From the NCBI GenBank assembly GCA_016763855.1, contig JAESSY010000131.1, positions 1 through 64,000 of the forward strand: a DNA stretch of 64,000 nt, read 5' to 3'. Source of the DNA: Pseudomonadales bacterium. Its GTDB lineage: Bacteria > Pseudomonadota > Gammaproteobacteria > Pseudomonadales > Azotimanducaceae. The notes under the pieces are model-generated. The model saw nothing but the letters and a program-made list of their open reading frames with translations, was not told where the DNA came from and ran no database searches. The translations under genes and the position numbers were made by a program. Shown here one piece after another: positions 36,524 to 46,830 of the stretch (the first letter of the stretch is position 1; each line of letters opens with the position of its first letter).

Positions 36524-38065
36524 CTATTTCTCCCAGATCTGAATGGTAGGAATAATATCCTTGCGATTGGTTTTCTTGGCACCAAACATATTGACATCAG
36601 TATTCCCATCATCGCATCCGTTACCAAAACTGAACCCACATCCATTGGCTTCTGCCTGGGCATATTTCAATGCCTGTTCCCGGTGGGCGGTAGGAATAAC
36701 AAATCTATCTTCATAGTTCGCTATTGCCAGATAACGATACATTTCTTCAGCCTGTTCGACAGACAAACCCACATCATCCAATACGCTCACATCTAACTGT
36801 TTTTCAACGTGCTCGGCTCTCTTATATGCACGCATGGCCAACAACCTTTTTAAGGCAAGACGGACAGGGGCTTCATCTCCTGCTGTCAACATATTTGCGA
36901 GATATTTAATGGGGATGCGTAGAGAATCAACATCAGGGATAACACCATTCATGCCAATAGTGCCTGAGTCGGCTGCTCCTTGAATAGGGGATAAAGGCGG
37001 TACATACCAAACCATTGGCATTGTTCGGTATTCAGGATGTAGGGGTAAGGCTAACTTCCAATCAACGGCTAACTTGTATACGGGTGATTGCTGTGCGGAC
37101 TCAATGACTGAGTCCGGTATGCCATCGGCTCTGGCCTGTGCGATAACCTCTGGATCATTCGGATCCAGAAAAACCGACAGTTGTTTTTCGTATAGATCTG
37201 TTTCTGATTCTGTGGAAGCTACCTCCTCAATACGATCCGCATCATAGAGTAATATGCCAAGATATCTGATTCGGCCCACACAGGTCTCCGAACAAACAGT
37301 CGGCTGCCCTGATTCAATCCGAGGATAACAGAAGATACATTTTTCCGACTTACCGCTTTTCCAGTTAAAGTATATTTTTTTGTAGGGACAGGCGCTAACA
37401 CACATTCGCCAACCGCGACATTTGTCCTGATCAATCAGCACAATGCCATCTTCCTCCCGTTTGTAAATCGCTCCGCTTGGGCAAGCTGCCACGCAGGAGG
37501 GGTTCAGGCAATGCTCACATAGCCGAGGCAGATACATCATGAAAGTATTTTCATACTCGCCATACATCTGCTTTTCCATTTTGTCAAAATTTTTGTCCTT
37601 AGCTCTTTTTTCAAATTCTCCACCCAGTATTTCTTCCCAGTTTGGTCCTGCTTCTATTTTCTCCATTCGCTTACCGCTGATTAATGATCGTGGTCTAGCC
37701 GTTGGCTGGTGTTTTCCCTGGGGAGCCGTGTGTAAGTGCTGATAGTCGTAATCAAATGGCTCATAGTAGTCATCAATTTGCGGCATATCTGGGTTAGCAA
37801 ATATTTTCGCCAGTACCTTTAACTTACTGCCGATCTTAGGTTGAATGGAACCATTTGATTTTCGTTCCCAGCCTCCCTTCCATTTCTCTTGATCTTCCCA
37901 GTTGTTGGGGTATCCAATACCTGGTTTGGATTCAACATTATTAAACCAGCCATATTCCATACCCTCGCGGGACGTCCAGACATTCTTGCAAGTTATTGAA
38001 CAGGTATGACAGCCAATGCATTTATCGAGATTGAGCACCATGCCTACTTGAGATCTAATTTTCAT
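36524..38065 (-). CDS. narH: Respiratory nitrate reductase beta (iron-sulfur) subunit
   Basis: NarH carries electrons from NarI hemes to NarG through three [4Fe-4S] and one [3Fe-4S] clusters. Four cysteine groups are seen: CIGCHTCSITCKNVW near residue 16, CEHCLNPSCVAACPSG, CRGWRMCVSACPYKK (the Trp replaces a Cys, giving the 3Fe cluster) and CIFCYPR...CSETCVGR. The 513-residue length matches the family. Confidence 0.97.
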   Translation of the reverse strand: MKIRSQVGMVLNLDKCIGCHTCSITCKNVWTSREGMEYGWFNNVESKPGIGYPNNWEDQEKWKGGWERKSNGSIQPKIGSKLKVLAKIFANPDMPQIDDYYEPFDYDYQHLHTAPQGKHQPTARPRSLISGKRMEKIEAGPNWEEILGGEFEKRAKDKNFDKMEKQMYGEYENTFMMYLPRLCEHCLNPSCVAACPSGAIYKREEDGIVLIDQDKCRGWRMCVSACPYKKIYFNWKSGKSEKCIFCYPRIESGQPTVCSETCVGRIRYLGILLYDADRIEEVASTESETDLYEKQLSVFLDPNDPEVIAQARADGIPDSVIESAQQSPVYKLAVDWKLALPLHPEYRTMPMVWYVPPLSPIQGAADSGTIGMNGVIPDVDSLRIPIKYLANMLTAGDEAPVRLALKRLLAMRAYKRAEHVEKQLDVSVLDDVGLSVEQAEEMYRYLAIANYEDRFVIPTAHREQALKYAQAEANGCGFSFGNGCDDGNTDVNMFGAKKTNRKDIIPTIQIWEK

Positions 38066-38077
38066 ATTACGTGCTCC

Positions 38078-41000
38078 TCATACATCTTGGGGTAGTGCTT
38101 GTGGTAACTCGTCAGTATCTGAACCTTCGAGCCAATCAACAGCGGCCATTTTACGTACCACCACCATTTCATCCCGATTACAACCTACCGTGCCATAATA
38201 GTTGAATCCCCATGACTGCTGAGCATATCCACCAATCATATGTGTGGGTTTCATTAGTACTCGGGTGACTGAATTATGATGCCCGCCCCGTGTTCCTGTT
38301 AGAGAAGAACCTGGTACATTGACAATTCTTTCCTGAGCGTGGTACATCATTACCATTCCAGGTTTGACACGCTGACTAACGACAGCGCGACAGGCAATTG
38401 CTCCATTGGCATTGAAAACATCAATCCAGTCATTATCGACAATCCCGGCTTCTCTGGCATCGTCTTCACTCAGCCAGATAATTGGACCGCCCCTAGACAG
38501 GGTCAACATCAACAGGTTGTCAGAATAGGTACTATGAATACCCCATTTCTGATGTGGTGTGAGGAAGTTCAGAACAATTTCCTTATTGCCGTTGGACTTA
38601 TAATCTTTCATTAGTTCCACAGCGCGGGTCTTCACAGGTGGTCGATAACCTATCAACTGTTCTCCAAAAGCCTGCATCCACTGATGATCTTGGTAAAACT
38701 GCTGCCTTCCGGTAATCGTACGCCAAGGTATGTACTCATGAATATTGGTATAGCCAGCGTTATAACTCACATGTTCATCTTCTAAGCCTGACCAAGTGGG
38801 AGAAGATATTATTTTTCTTGGCTGCGCCTGGATATCACGAAAGCGAATTTTCTCGTCATGTTTTGATAATGCCAAATGCGTATGATCCCTGCCGGTTTTC
38901 TCACCCAGTGATTTCCACGCCTTTACAGCAACATTACCATTGGTCTCCGGTGCAAGGGTTAGTACTACCTCAGCCGCATCGATGGCGGTTTCAATTTTTG
39001 GTCGATTCTTGCTGATACCTTCTTCACTTACGGTGTAATTGAGTTGGCCGAGTAATTTAACTTCTTCATCTGTATTCCAACTAATGCCTTTACCCCCATT
39101 GCCCAACTTTTCGAGAGCTGGCCCAAGGGATGTAAATTTCTTATACGTATTGGGATAGTCACGTTCAACAATTGCTATATTGGGAGCAGTCTTACCAGGT
39201 ATCAAATCGCATTCACCTTTGCTCCAGTCTTTTACATCAAAGGGTTGAGCCATTTCTGCTGGCGTATCGTGAAGGATGGGCACGGTCACGATATCGGTTT
39301 CAACCCCCAGATTACCTTCTGTGAGTTCGGAAAATCGTTTTGCAATACCCTTGTAAATATCCCAATCAGAACGCGCTTCCCAGGCAGGGTCAACAGCCTT
39401 TGACAAGGGATGTATAAATGGATGCATGTCGGAAGTATTAATATCGTCTTTTTCGTACCAACAGGCAGTCGGCAACACGATGTCTGAATACATACAGGTT
39501 GACGACATTCTAAAATCTAGGGTCGTCACCAAGTCCAACTTACCTTCTGGAGCATCATCACGCCAATCAACATCCTCTGGGATCAAACCGCCTCGAACGC
39601 CATTGTCATCATTCATTACGCCGTTTTTCGTACCGAGCAGATACTTGAGCATGTATTCATGCCCTTTGCCTGAAGAACCCAGTAAATTTGAACGCCAGAT
39701 AAACATATTACGGGGAAAATTTTCCGGTTCATCTGGCGCTTCACAAGCAAATCGCAATTCACCTTTTTTAAGTTGATCAACTACATAGTCTTTTGTATCA
39801 ACGCCCGCCTCTGCAGCTTGTCTTGCTATTTCTAATGGGTTTTTATTTAACTGAGGAGCGCTTGGTAACCAGCCCATTTTTTCTGCTCGAATATTGTAAT
39901 CGAGCATATGTTCTGGATAACTTTCTTTGTCTGCCAATGGGGAGAGTATGTCTCGGGCATTAACTTTCTCATGTCGCCACTGGGAGCTGTGATTGTAGAA
40001 AAATGAGGTAGAGTTCATTTGTCTCGGTGGGCGGTTCCAATCCAAGCCAAAGGCTAGGGGTAACCAACCTGTCTGGGGTCGCAGCTTTTCCTGTCCGACA
40101 TAATGTGCCCAGCCACCACCACTTTGTCCAATACAACCACACATCATCAACATGTTGATCAAACCACGATAGTTCATGTCCATGTGATACCAGTGATTCA
40201 TTGCCGCACCCACAATTATCATGGATTTACCGTGAGTTTTATCTGCTGTATCTGCAAACTCCCGGGCAACGGTAATGACCTTATCTCTGGATACACCCGT
40301 GATTTTTTCTTGCCATGCGGGTGTATTGACGGCGCTCTCATCGTCAAAATCTGAAGCGACATTGTCACCGCCCAAGCCTCGATCAATAGAATAATTTGCC
40401 ATCATCAAGTCAAAAACTGTCGCCACTTTCGCTTCGCTGCCGTCACCGAGTTGTATGGTACGGGTAGGCACATTGCGAAAGAGCACACTCTCGCCTTCCT
40501 GATGCTCCCAGTAGTCGTGGGCTTCATTAGCAAAGTTGGGGAAGGCAACGGATGAGGTATTTTGTTCTCCGTCAATAAGAGAAAGCCGTAATTTAGTTTC
40601 TCGCCCTTCACCGCCTTCCTTGTTTTCAATATTCCATTTCTTGCTGCCATCCCATCGATATCCGATAGAACCCTGTGGAGAGACAAGACCACCAGATGTT
40701 TCGTCAAATGCAATGGTTTTCCATTCAGGGTTTTCTCCTTGCCCTAGGTTGTCAGTTAGATCACTGGCTCGTAGAAATCGACCGGCGCGATAAGCATTTT
40801 CATAATCTTCAAGGCAAACCAGCATAGGCATATCAGAATAACGACGAATATAATCCGTGAAATATTCACTGGGATTATCCATATGATATTCTTTTAGAAT
40901 TACGTGGCCAAAAGCCATAGCCAGTGCGGCATCCGTACCTTGTTTTGGGTTTAACCAGAGATCAGTTAACTTGGCGACTTCAGAATAGTCCGGTGTAATC

Positions 41001-41839
41001 GATACAGTCTTGGCACCTTTGTAACGCACTTCCGTTAAGAAATGGGCATCAGGTGTTCTTGTCTGGGGGACGTTGGAACCCCAGGCAATAATATAATTAG
41101 AGTTATACCAGTCCGCAGATTCTGGCACATCTGTTTGCTCTCCCCAAACCATGGGTGAGGCCGGGGGCAAATCACAATACCAGTCATAAAAGCTCATACA
41201 GACGCCACCAATTAACGATAGATATCGAGAACCTGCCGCATAGGACACCATAGACATGGCAGGTATCGGTGAAAAGCCGATTATGCGATCGGGGCCATAT
41301 TTTTTAATGGTGTATATATTACTTGCTGCAATTATTTCATTCACTTCATCCCAGTTGGAGCGCACAAAGCCGCCCATACCCCGTGCAGACTTATAAGACT
41401 TTGTATGCTTTGGGTTCTCAACAATAGCTGCCCAAGTATCAACGGGGTTGTCATGAACCTTTCGCAGCTCTCGCCAGAGCTTCAACAAAGGTTTACGCAC
41501 CTTGGGATATTTCAAGCGATTGGCGCTATAGAGATACCAGGAGTAACTGGCACCCCGGGGGCAACCTCTAGGCTCATGGTTAGGCATGTCAGGCCGGGTT
41601 CGCGGGTAATCTGTCTGTTGGGTTTCCCAGGTCACGAGGCCATTTTTCACATAAATTTTCCAACTACATGAGCCGGTACAATTTACACCGTGGGTGGAAC
41701 GTACAATTTTGTCATGTTGCCAACGTTGTCGGTAGCTGTCTTCCCAGGCACGGGATTCATTGCTGACCTCTCCGTGACCGTTAGAAAACTCACCGGTTTT
41801 CTTTTTAAAGAACTGTAATCGATCAAGAAAATGACTCAT
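38078..41839 (-). CDS. narG: Respiratory nitrate reductase alpha (catalytic Mo) subunit
   Basis: NarG reduces nitrate to nitrite on the cytoplasmic side using bis-MGD Mo. The N-terminal HGVNCTGSCSWKIYVKNG coordinates FS0 through one His and three Cys (fourth Cys in PRGCPRGASY). YCDLPPASPMVWGEQTD lies in the expected Mo-Asp region. The 1253-residue length fits E. coli NarG (1247). There is no Tat leader beyond the usual NarG vestige. It is 12 bases upstream of narH. Confidence 0.97.
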   Translation of the reverse strand: MSHFLDRLQFFKKKTGEFSNGHGEVSNESRAWEDSYRQRWQHDKIVRSTHGVNCTGSCSWKIYVKNGLVTWETQQTDYPRTRPDMPNHEPRGCPRGASYSWYLYSANRLKYPKVRKPLLKLWRELRKVHDNPVDTWAAIVENPKHTKSYKSARGMGGFVRSNWDEVNEIIAASNIYTIKKYGPDRIIGFSPIPAMSMVSYAAGSRYLSLIGGVCMSFYDWYCDLPPASPMVWGEQTDVPESADWYNSNYIIAWGSNVPQTRTPDAHFLTEVRYKGAKTVSITPDYSEVAKLTDLWLNPKQGTDAALAMAFGHVILKEYHMDNPSEYFTDYIRRYSDMPMLVCLEDYENAYRAGRFLRASDLTDNLGQGENPEWKTIAFDETSGGLVSPQGSIGYRWDGSKKWNIENKEGGEGRETKLRLSLIDGEQNTSSVAFPNFANEAHDYWEHQEGESVLFRNVPTRTIQLGDGSEAKVATVFDLMMANYSIDRGLGGDNVASDFDDESAVNTPAWQEKITGVSRDKVITVAREFADTADKTHGKSMIIVGAAMNHWYHMDMNYRGLINMLMMCGCIGQSGGGWAHYVGQEKLRPQTGWLPLAFGLDWNRPPRQMNSTSFFYNHSSQWRHEKVNARDILSPLADKESYPEHMLDYNIRAEKMGWLPSAPQLNKNPLEIARQAAEAGVDTKDYVVDQLKKGELRFACEAPDEPENFPRNMFIWRSNLLGSSGKGHEYMLKYLLGTKNGVMNDDNGVRGGLIPEDVDWRDDAPEGKLDLVTTLDFRMSSTCMYSDIVLPTACWYEKDDINTSDMHPFIHPLSKAVDPAWEARSDWDIYKGIAKRFSELTEGNLGVETDIVTVPILHDTPAEMAQPFDVKDWSKGECDLIPGKTAPNIAIVERDYPNTYKKFTSLGPALEKLGNGGKGISWNTDEEVKLLGQLNYTVSEEGISKNRPKIETAIDAAEVVLTLAPETNGNVAVKAWKSLGEKTGRDHTHLALSKHDEKIRFRDIQAQPRKIISSPTWSGLEDEHVSYNAGYTNIHEYIPWRTITGRQQFYQDHQWMQAFGEQLIGYRPPVKTRAVELMKDYKSNGNKEIVLNFLTPHQKWGIHSTYSDNLLMLTLSRGGPIIWLSEDDAREAGIVDNDWIDVFNANGAIACRAVVSQRVKPGMVMMYHAQERIVNVPGSSLTGTRGGHHNSVTRVLMKPTHMIGGYAQQSWGFNYYGTVGCNRDEMVVVRKMAAVDWLEGSDTDELPQALPQDV

Positions 41840-41864
41840 GGTTCATTGCTCTCTATATATACGT

Positions 41865-43481
41865 TTAAGGGTTGTGGAACTCTGCATCTTCACGCAGATA
41901 GAACCACCAATTTATAAAAATGCAAACACCGTAAAAGGCAGCAAATCCATATAATGCTAATTCAGGTGTCGTGGCTTTTATCTGTTCACCAAAGACTTTT
42001 GGAATATAAAATGCACCATAAGCTGCGACCGCTGAAGTCCAGCCGAGAATGGGCCCTGCTTGTTCCTTGTCAAATACCTGGGATATTGTTCGGAATGTAG
42101 AGCCGTTGCCGAGACCTGTGGCAGCAAACAACAAAAGGAACAAGAGGAAGAATTGAATAAAATATTCTTCAGGCGTTTCTGAGTTATAAGCAGCCTTCAT
42201 GTAGTACGCAACACCGAGGGCACAAAACAGCATCACCACAGAAATTACCTGTGTCACCATCGCGCCGCCTTTTTTATCTGCAATCCAACCCCCAAGAGGT
42301 CGAATCAGGGCGCCAATAAATGGACCCATCCAGGCATACATCAATGCGCTCGGTCCATTGGGGTTTAAGGTTGTATGCGTCATCACACCGTCTGGGCCTA
42401 AGATATGGGAATAGCCGAAGATCACTTTGATGGCCAAAGGGAAGGCAGCAGAAAAACCGATAAAAGATCCAAAAGTCATGGTGTAAATTACACTCATTAT
42501 CCAAGTGTGCTTATTGTCAAAAATCTGGTATTGCCGTTTAAGGTTGACTCTAATCTGACCAGGCAAAAATTTAAGCAGGAAAACAGTAGAGGCAATCACA
42601 ATCACTAACACAATTTCTTTTTGAACTCCAAACCCTGAACCATTTGCACTTTCTGGTAACAATAACCACAAACCAAATATCGCTGTAATCATGCCTATAA
42701 ATAACATGGCGCTCATGGTGATCAAGCTCATAAAAAGACCAGGTTGCACCGGGGTAACTTGTGGAGTATTAATATTGTTCATCCCGAACCAGGCTAGAAA
42801 GGTGAGCGGAACCAAGGTGATAATCCAGATAAAACCTGAGTTTTGAATCCACGTTTCAGTGCCGGCAGGGATCTTGCCAATCAAGGTGCCAGACGTAGAT
42901 TGCAAGGTCATTGAATCACCACCCACGGCACCAAAGATGGCAACGGTCATCACCAGAGGCACAATAATCTGCATGGTTGTGACCCCAAAATTACCGAGAC
43001 CTGCGTTCATACCCAGCGCGAAACCCTGCATGCGTTTCGGGTAAAAGAAATTAATATTGGACATGCTGGAAGCAAAATTACCGCCACCAAACCCCGATAA
43101 TAAAGCCAATAATTGGAATACCCATAATGGCGTATTGATATCGCGTAAGGCAAATCCGGAACCAATGGCAGGAAGAATCAACAAAGCCGTTGTAAATGCA
43201 ATGGTATTTCGACCCCCTACAAGTCTGATAAAAAAGCTTGAAGGTATTCTTAAAGTTGCCCCTGTGAGTCCTGCAATGGCCATCAATGTAAATAATTCGG
43301 ATTGTTGAAAGGGAAAACCGAGGTTTAACATCTGCACCGTCACAACACCCCATTGCAGCCATACTGCAAAGCCACAAAGTAATGCTGGAATAGAAATCCA
43401 TAAGTTGCGGGTAGCAACGGATTTCCCCGTATTCTCCCAAAACTCATTATCTTCTACTTCCCATTTAGTAATATTCGACAT
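41865..43481 (-). CDS. narK2: Nitrate/nitrite transporter NarK2-type (MFS)
   Basis: The 538-residue major facilitator protein has about 12 helices plus an extended loop in the middle. The nitrate signature is seen in GLGNFGVTTMQIIVPLVM (in outline GNFGVTTMQ) and AATGLGNGSTFRTI. Position directly before narG matches Pseudomonas narK2, which brings nitrate in and nitrite out. It is 85 bases from narK1 and 25 from narG. Confidence 0.9.
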   Translation of the reverse strand: MSNITKWEVEDNEFWENTGKSVATRNLWISIPALLCGFAVWLQWGVVTVQMLNLGFPFQQSELFTLMAIAGLTGATLRIPSSFFIRLVGGRNTIAFTTALLILPAIGSGFALRDINTPLWVFQLLALLSGFGGGNFASSMSNINFFYPKRMQGFALGMNAGLGNFGVTTMQIIVPLVMTVAIFGAVGGDSMTLQSTSGTLIGKIPAGTETWIQNSGFIWIITLVPLTFLAWFGMNNINTPQVTPVQPGLFMSLITMSAMLFIGMITAIFGLWLLLPESANGSGFGVQKEIVLVIVIASTVFLLKFLPGQIRVNLKRQYQIFDNKHTWIMSVIYTMTFGSFIGFSAAFPLAIKVIFGYSHILGPDGVMTHTTLNPNGPSALMYAWMGPFIGALIRPLGGWIADKKGGAMVTQVISVVMLFCALGVAYYMKAAYNSETPEEYFIQFFLLFLLLFAATGLGNGSTFRTISQVFDKEQAGPILGWTSAVAAYGAFYIPKVFGEQIKATTPELALYGFAAFYGVCIFINWWFYLREDAEFHNP

Positions 43482-43566
43482 TTTTATTCCTCCCAGAGGG
43501 CCAAACTAATGTTTAAGTCGTCTTTAGTTAGTTTTTGTACCAATAATTCATAAGATCCGCTTGCCA

Positions 43567-44832
43567 TTACGCCAGATTGCTCTGTAGTTCCTTTCCCTCG
43601 GCTCTACGCAAATTTCTAATGGCGATGTTCATAGACAACATGCAGATACCTACAACACCAAACAGCAACATAAAGCATGAGGTGCGCACATCCAGGTAGT
43701 CAGATGCTAGGCCGAACATGATGGGTAAAGTGAAACCTCCAAGGCCGCCTATCACACCCACCATCCCGCCTACAGATCCCATGTTGTCGGGGTAGTAGTC
43801 ATGAATAATTTTATAAATACTTGCTTTACCGATACCCTGGGCAATACCAATGATAAAAATAAGCGCTGTAAACACCCAGACATTGGTGCCTGTTGTGAAT
43901 TCGTGATCACTGGTTATGCCATGAACCACGTAGCTGGTTTGAGGGTAGGAGATAAAGAAAAGAGCAATCAGGCAAGTCCAAAAAACAGCCCAGTTGATAT
44001 TTCTTGCGCCATACTTGTCTGAGAGCCATCCGCCGAATGCCCGAATCAGGCCAGAAGGCAAGGTAAAACATAAAGTAATGAATGACGCCGTTTTCAAATC
44101 CATGCCGTACTCACCGACATAATATTTTGGTAACCACAACGCTAGGGCAACGAAACCACCAAAAACAAAGTAGTAATACATACCAAAGCGCCAGACCCTC
44201 AGTTCTTTTAGCGGAGCAAGTTGATCTGCCAATGAAATATGCTTTCCCGTTTCTGCCCGTTTTTGGTGTGCAGGATCTGGGTAGGTGAACAACCAGAATA
44301 TGATGGCCATAACGATCATGGCAATTGAATAGACTTGGGGCACCATTCTCCAACCAAAGGCCACTAGAATCATAGGTGCAACAAGGTTGGTGATGGCGGC
44401 TCCCGCATTACCAGCGCCAAAAATACCCATGGCTGTTCCTTGTCGCTTATCTTCAAACCAGGCAGAGGTATAAGCGATACCAATGGCAAATGACCCGCCC
44501 GCTAATCCAACAAATAAACCGATTGTCAGGTATTGCCAATATTCAGTGGCAAAGGCAAGGCCGTAGGTTGGTATTGCGACCAGAATCATTTGAATCAAGA
44601 AAACAATCCGACCACCAAATCGATCTGTTAGAATTCCCAGTGGCAGACGGGTTAATGATCCCGTAAGAATGGGTGTTGCAACTAATATGCCGAATTGTGT
44701 ATCTGAAAGGCCGAGCTCTTCCTTTATTCTAACCCCGATTATTGAGAACATCGTCCAGACGGCAAAGTTGCAGGCGAAGGCCAAGGTATTCATTGACAGT
44801 ACAGACCATTGTTTATATTGATGAGTAGGCAT
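43567..44832 (-). CDS. narK1: Nitrate transporter NarK1-type (MFS)
   Basis: The 421-residue, 12-helix transporter has the MFS A-motif GILTDRFGGR. It also has the nitrate signatures GAGNAGAAITNLVAP and GMVGVIGGLGGFTLP. It is the first gene of the narK1K2GHJI operon and faces narX across a 206-base promoter region. Family knowledge suggests nitrate/H+ symport for starting nitrate respiration. Confidence 0.9.
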   Translation of the reverse strand: MPTHQYKQWSVLSMNTLAFACNFAVWTMFSIIGVRIKEELGLSDTQFGILVATPILTGSLTRLPLGILTDRFGGRIVFLIQMILVAIPTYGLAFATEYWQYLTIGLFVGLAGGSFAIGIAYTSAWFEDKRQGTAMGIFGAGNAGAAITNLVAPMILVAFGWRMVPQVYSIAMIVMAIIFWLFTYPDPAHQKRAETGKHISLADQLAPLKELRVWRFGMYYYFVFGGFVALALWLPKYYVGEYGMDLKTASFITLCFTLPSGLIRAFGGWLSDKYGARNINWAVFWTCLIALFFISYPQTSYVVHGITSDHEFTTGTNVWVFTALIFIIGIAQGIGKASIYKIIHDYYPDNMGSVGGMVGVIGGLGGFTLPIMFGLASDYLDVRTSCFMLLFGVVGICMLSMNIAIRNLRRAEGKELQSNLA

Positions 44833-45038
44833 GTTTTAACTCTTTATTTTTGAAATAAAATGATTCAAACCAAAATGGTAATTTCTGAATTGGCCGGATC
44901 ATGACAGAAGCTAAATTACCGCCACTTGATCCAAGTCAACTTTTGGTATTAGCTACCGCTTAATAGTTATAGAACTACCACTAAGGTGTTAGTTTAGAAT
45001 GGTCAACTTCAATAAACCCCAAGATGGAAAATTGAATC
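44833..45038. promoter_or_regulatory. Divergent narK1-narX promoter region
   Basis: This 206-base gap must drive both the nar structural operon and narXL. It contains a near-consensus FNR/Anr box (listed separately) and two single-mismatch NarL-like heptamers, TACCGCT (44964-44970) and TACCACT (44986-44992). If the FNR box is at -41.5 for narX, the start would be near 44984 with TAATAG (44971-44976) as a -10; this is inference. Confidence 0.5.
44936..44949. promoter_or_regulatory. FNR/Anr-like binding site
   Basis: TTGATCCAAGTCAA matches the consensus TTGAT-N4-ATCAA with one mismatch (G for A at the first base of the second half). It sits between narK1 and narX, where Anr and FNR control nitrate respiration in pseudomonads. 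Confidence 0.75.
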
Positions 45039-46826
45039 ATGCCTGCAATGGAGCAAAATCAGGCGACTCAGTCGCTGATTAATCGCACGGGTTTTATCCT
45101 TGGCGTTATTATGTTGTTGGCAATCATTAATATGCTGGTCTCTTTTCTCACTGCGGAAAATGCCGAGAATGATGCTGTGCGCATCAACCTTGCAGGTTCA
45201 TTGCGCATGCAAAGTTACCGGATTGCAGAAGCTTTATTCATTCAAGATAAACCTCAGTACAATCCTGAGAACACCGATTTAGTAGCCGTGAGAATTAAGG
45301 AGTTTGAAGATAAGCTCTATCGTGCAGTATTAAGTGGTCACATTAAGTATTCCAAGGATACCGAGTTGGTTCTTGCATTGGATAAAGTGAATGTTAGCTG
45401 GCTGTTATTAAAATCAGAATTGATCAGTACAAACCAAGTGAACCCTGGACTCTTGCAGAAAATTAGTCACCTTGTCGACCTAATTGACGAACTGGTAAAA
45501 GCGCTAGAAGTTCAGACAGAAAATAAGTTTAGGTTCCTGAGGATAATTCAAGGCATTAGTTTGCTTGTTACATTGGTGGTTGTGGCCTTAGGTTTTGTAG
45601 ATATTAATAATATTATTATAGTGCCATTAAGAAAATTACTACAGATGGCTAATAGACTGCAGCATGGTGATTTTACCCAGCGCCTAAAAGTAGAGGGTGA
45701 TGATGAGCTGGCAATGTTGTCTAAAACCTTTAATGATATGTCAGAGAATCTCAATCTTATTTATTCTGACCTTGAACAAAAAATCAGTGACAAGACCAAG
45801 CATCTAAACCAGGCTAAAGATAGTCTCTCGCTACTTTACGAAACATCACAGCTACTTAGCGCAGAAGGTACGGTCATTGAACGCATAGAAAGAAGCCTTA
45901 TTAATATCAATCAATATTTCTCCGAGGCCAATATTCTTGTGGACTTAAGTCAGGACGGGAAAGAAGCCTTTCGTATTTCAGTGATAGGCCAGAACGACAA
46001 TACCAAGCACATTATTTGCAAGCGATTCAATATTGGTCGGGGGACTCATATCTACGGGAATTTATTGAGTTATTCCAAATCTTCACTTGAGGAAGAGAAA
46101 CTAATTTTGCTCCAATCTATTGCCGATAATATGGCCACTGCGCTGAATACTAACTGGCAACAAGACCAACAACACCGTCTTGTGCTCATGGAAGAGAGAG
46201 CCGTCATTGCAAGGGAGCTTCATGACTCGTTAGCCCAATCGTTGTCGTACTTGAAGATTCAGATAAGCCGATTACAGATCTTGCGGAGTAAAGTAGATAA
46301 CCCAGAGGAAATAGAAAATACGATACAACATATTAAAATCGGAATTAATGCTGCCTATGGTGAGTTAAGGGAACTTCTAGCCACCTTTCGGCTACAATTA
46401 TCAAATGATGGCTTGCAGGGAGCGTTGGAAAAAACCACTGCGGAATTTTCAGAAAAAAGTGATATTGAAATAAAACTTGAATATGGTTTATTAAATTTTC
46501 CATTGACGCCCAATGAAGAAATTCACCTACTGCAAATCACACGAGAAGCGATATCAAATGTCGCCCGACATTCAGGTGCGAACTACGCAACAATATCAAT
46601 ACAAGCTGATAACAATAAAGATATTGAATTGCACATTACCGACAACGGCTGTGGTTTTAAGAATCAGGAAAAGAAAACCAATCACTACGGTATGGTCATC
46701 ATGCAAGAGCGTGCCAATAGCCTTGATGGCAAAGTTAAATTTACTGACAATGAAAAAGGCGGCGCCTCAGTGCAATTGTTTTTTACACCGGATGTCGCCA
46801 AGAATAACAACGAGAAAACAGGCTGA
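45039..46826 (+). CDS. narX: Nitrate/nitrite sensor histidine kinase
   Basis: NarX senses nitrate and nitrite in the periplasm and phosphorylates NarL. Two membrane helices (about residues 15-37 and 168-190) flank a P-box-like sensor part, INLAGSLRMQSYRIAEAL in outline (the RMQSYR arginine contacts nitrate in known NarX). HAMP (about 190-245), a GAF-like domain and a HisKA_3 domain follow, with H395 in RELHDSLAQSL. The HATPase has NVARHSG and DNGCGF. narL starts 4 bases after the stop. Confidence 0.93.
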   Translation: MPAMEQNQATQSLINRTGFILGVIMLLAIINMLVSFLTAENAENDAVRINLAGSLRMQSYRIAEALFIQDKPQYNPENTDLVAVRIKEFEDKLYRAVLSGHIKYSKDTELVLALDKVNVSWLLLKSELISTNQVNPGLLQKISHLVDLIDELVKALEVQTENKFRFLRIIQGISLLVTLVVVALGFVDINNIIIVPLRKLLQMANRLQHGDFTQRLKVEGDDELAMLSKTFNDMSENLNLIYSDLEQKISDKTKHLNQAKDSLSLLYETSQLLSAEGTVIERIERSLININQYFSEANILVDLSQDGKEAFRISVIGQNDNTKHIICKRFNIGRGTHIYGNLLSYSKSSLEEEKLILLQSIADNMATALNTNWQQDQQHRLVLMEERAVIARELHDSLAQSLSYLKIQISRLQILRSKVDNPEEIENTIQHIKIGINAAYGELRELLATFRLQLSNDGLQGALEKTTAEFSEKSDIEIKLEYGLLNFPLTPNEEIHLLQITREAISNVARHSGANYATISIQADNNKDIELHITDNGCGFKNQEKKTNHYGMVIMQERANSLDGKVKFTDNEKGGASVQLFFTPDVAKNNNEKTG

Positions 46827-46830
46827 TAGC

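Noticed and set aside
44964-44992. TACCGCT and TACCACT as firm NarL sites
   Set aside because: Each has one mismatch to TACYYMT and they do not form the 7-2-7 inverted pair, so I list them only inside the promoter region entry.
46513-46830. N-terminal extension of NarL reading back into narX
   Set aside because: The added residues are an out-of-frame reading of the narX ATPase region with no regulator homology, and GTG 46831 gives a normal receiver domain start.
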